NCBI GenBank assembly: GCA_964481435.1
Contig: CAYZTH010000024.1
Location: forward strand, 1-12,749
Reading direction: 5' to 3'
Origin: JAPLYB01 sp964481435
GTDB lineage: Archaea; Nanobdellota; Nanobdellia; Pacearchaeales; UBA284
Length of the DNA stretch: 12,749 bases
In this document: positions 12,376-12,749 of the stretch, in pieces
How the letters are laid out: every line of letters starts with the position of its first letter
Position numbering within the stretch: the first letter of the stretch is position 1
The notes under the pieces: model-generated
Databases searched by the model: none
Seen by the model: only the letters and a program-made list of their open reading frames with translations
Told to the model about the DNA's origin: nothing
Made by a program: the position numbers and the translations under genes

Positions 12376-12749
12376 TTTTCTAGTCGCTGTGCGTGCGTTC
12401 TCTAGCGCGGCGTTCTATTGTTTCAAAAATATGTCTACTAAACCGCATTAATTGGACTTTTGTACCTTTGTAATAATTATCTAATTTATCGTTAGAGATT
12501 ATTTAATATCTTATACCTGCTACAAATAGCACCAAGAAGAAAATAAAGGGCTTATCTGTCTTAATTGAATGTATATCGGGTAGACTCTAATAGTACTCGT
12601 ATATAAAAAATTCATTCGTCATTTATTTTGTTGTCACAGTCCAATAATTATGATTAAGCACATGTTTCAAAAATATACAAAATATTTATAAACTTAATTT
12701 CTCTAAAAATAATTGCAAATAATAAAAAAACAACAGAGACCACAAAAAT
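12376..12749 (+). other. Terminal 374-base region without a recognisable gene
   Basis: No convincing coding frame is seen on either strand. Visible items are a GC-rich patch directly after the HD stop (12380-12416) with GCGTTCT repeated at 12395-12401 and 12410-12416, a half-copy of the dyad element at 12439-12452 (TAAACCGCATTAAT, 13 of 14), and two TATA-like boxes, TATATAAAAAA (12600-12610) and TATTTATAAAC (12683-12693). The last box points to a gene or RNA starting at about 12715 or beyond the window end. Confidence 0.5.
12683..12693 (+). promoter_or_regulatory. TATA box for a gene beyond the window
   Basis: TATTTATAAAC is a good TATA box with A-rich sequence downstream and no ATG before the window ends. 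Confidence 0.4.

Overview
The window is AT-rich and clearly archaeal. It encodes Bud32 of the KEOPS complex, ribosomal protein eS17, the chromatin protein Alba and endonuclease Q. Two of its three tRNA genes have introns at the canonical archaeal position 37/38, no tRNA encodes CCA, and most genes have a TATA-like box about 25-38 bases before the start with little or no leader. The low GC, short intergenic gaps and plain gene versions suggest a DPANN-type archaeon (Pacearchaeota/Woesearchaeota-like). That placement is an inference.

Layout. 1-1402 holds informational genes on the plus strand: a 38-codon basic peptide overlapping bud32, then eS17 and Alba. 1515-1586 is tRNA-Met(CAU). 1642-2775 is a membrane-anchored family 2 glycosyltransferase. 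2853-4433 is a 526-residue AAA+ protein that aligns along its whole length with the bacterial initiator DnaA, although archaea normally use Orc1/Cdc6. It ends one base from a convergent, intron-bearing tRNA-Arg(GCG). EndoQ (4706-5929, minus) follows, divergent from thyX.

6054-9462 is a thymidylate block: a double-length ThyX, GlyA (serine hydroxymethyltransferase, source of methylene-folate) and thymidylate kinase. With EndoQ, which cuts DNA at deaminated bases such as dU, about 4.8 kb deals with making dTMP and keeping uracil out of DNA. The two ThyX halves keep complementary parts of the active site, which suggests a fused pseudo-dimer.

9463-12749 is more accessory-like: an unrecognised 133-residue protein (minus), a free-standing LAGLIDADG endonuclease whose 3' end contains the probable promoter of an intron-bearing tRNA-Ser(GGA), an HD phosphohydrolase of the dNTPase/SAMHD1 type, and about 370 bases without a gene. 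A 30-bp element, GCGCATTA-N8-TAAAGCGC with identical arms and a variable 8-base centre, flanks tmk on both sides. Near-matches to one half of it lie before the homing endonuclease and in the terminal gap.

The best candidates for something undescribed are the DnaA-like protein, the split-site ThyX and the intergenic dyad element.
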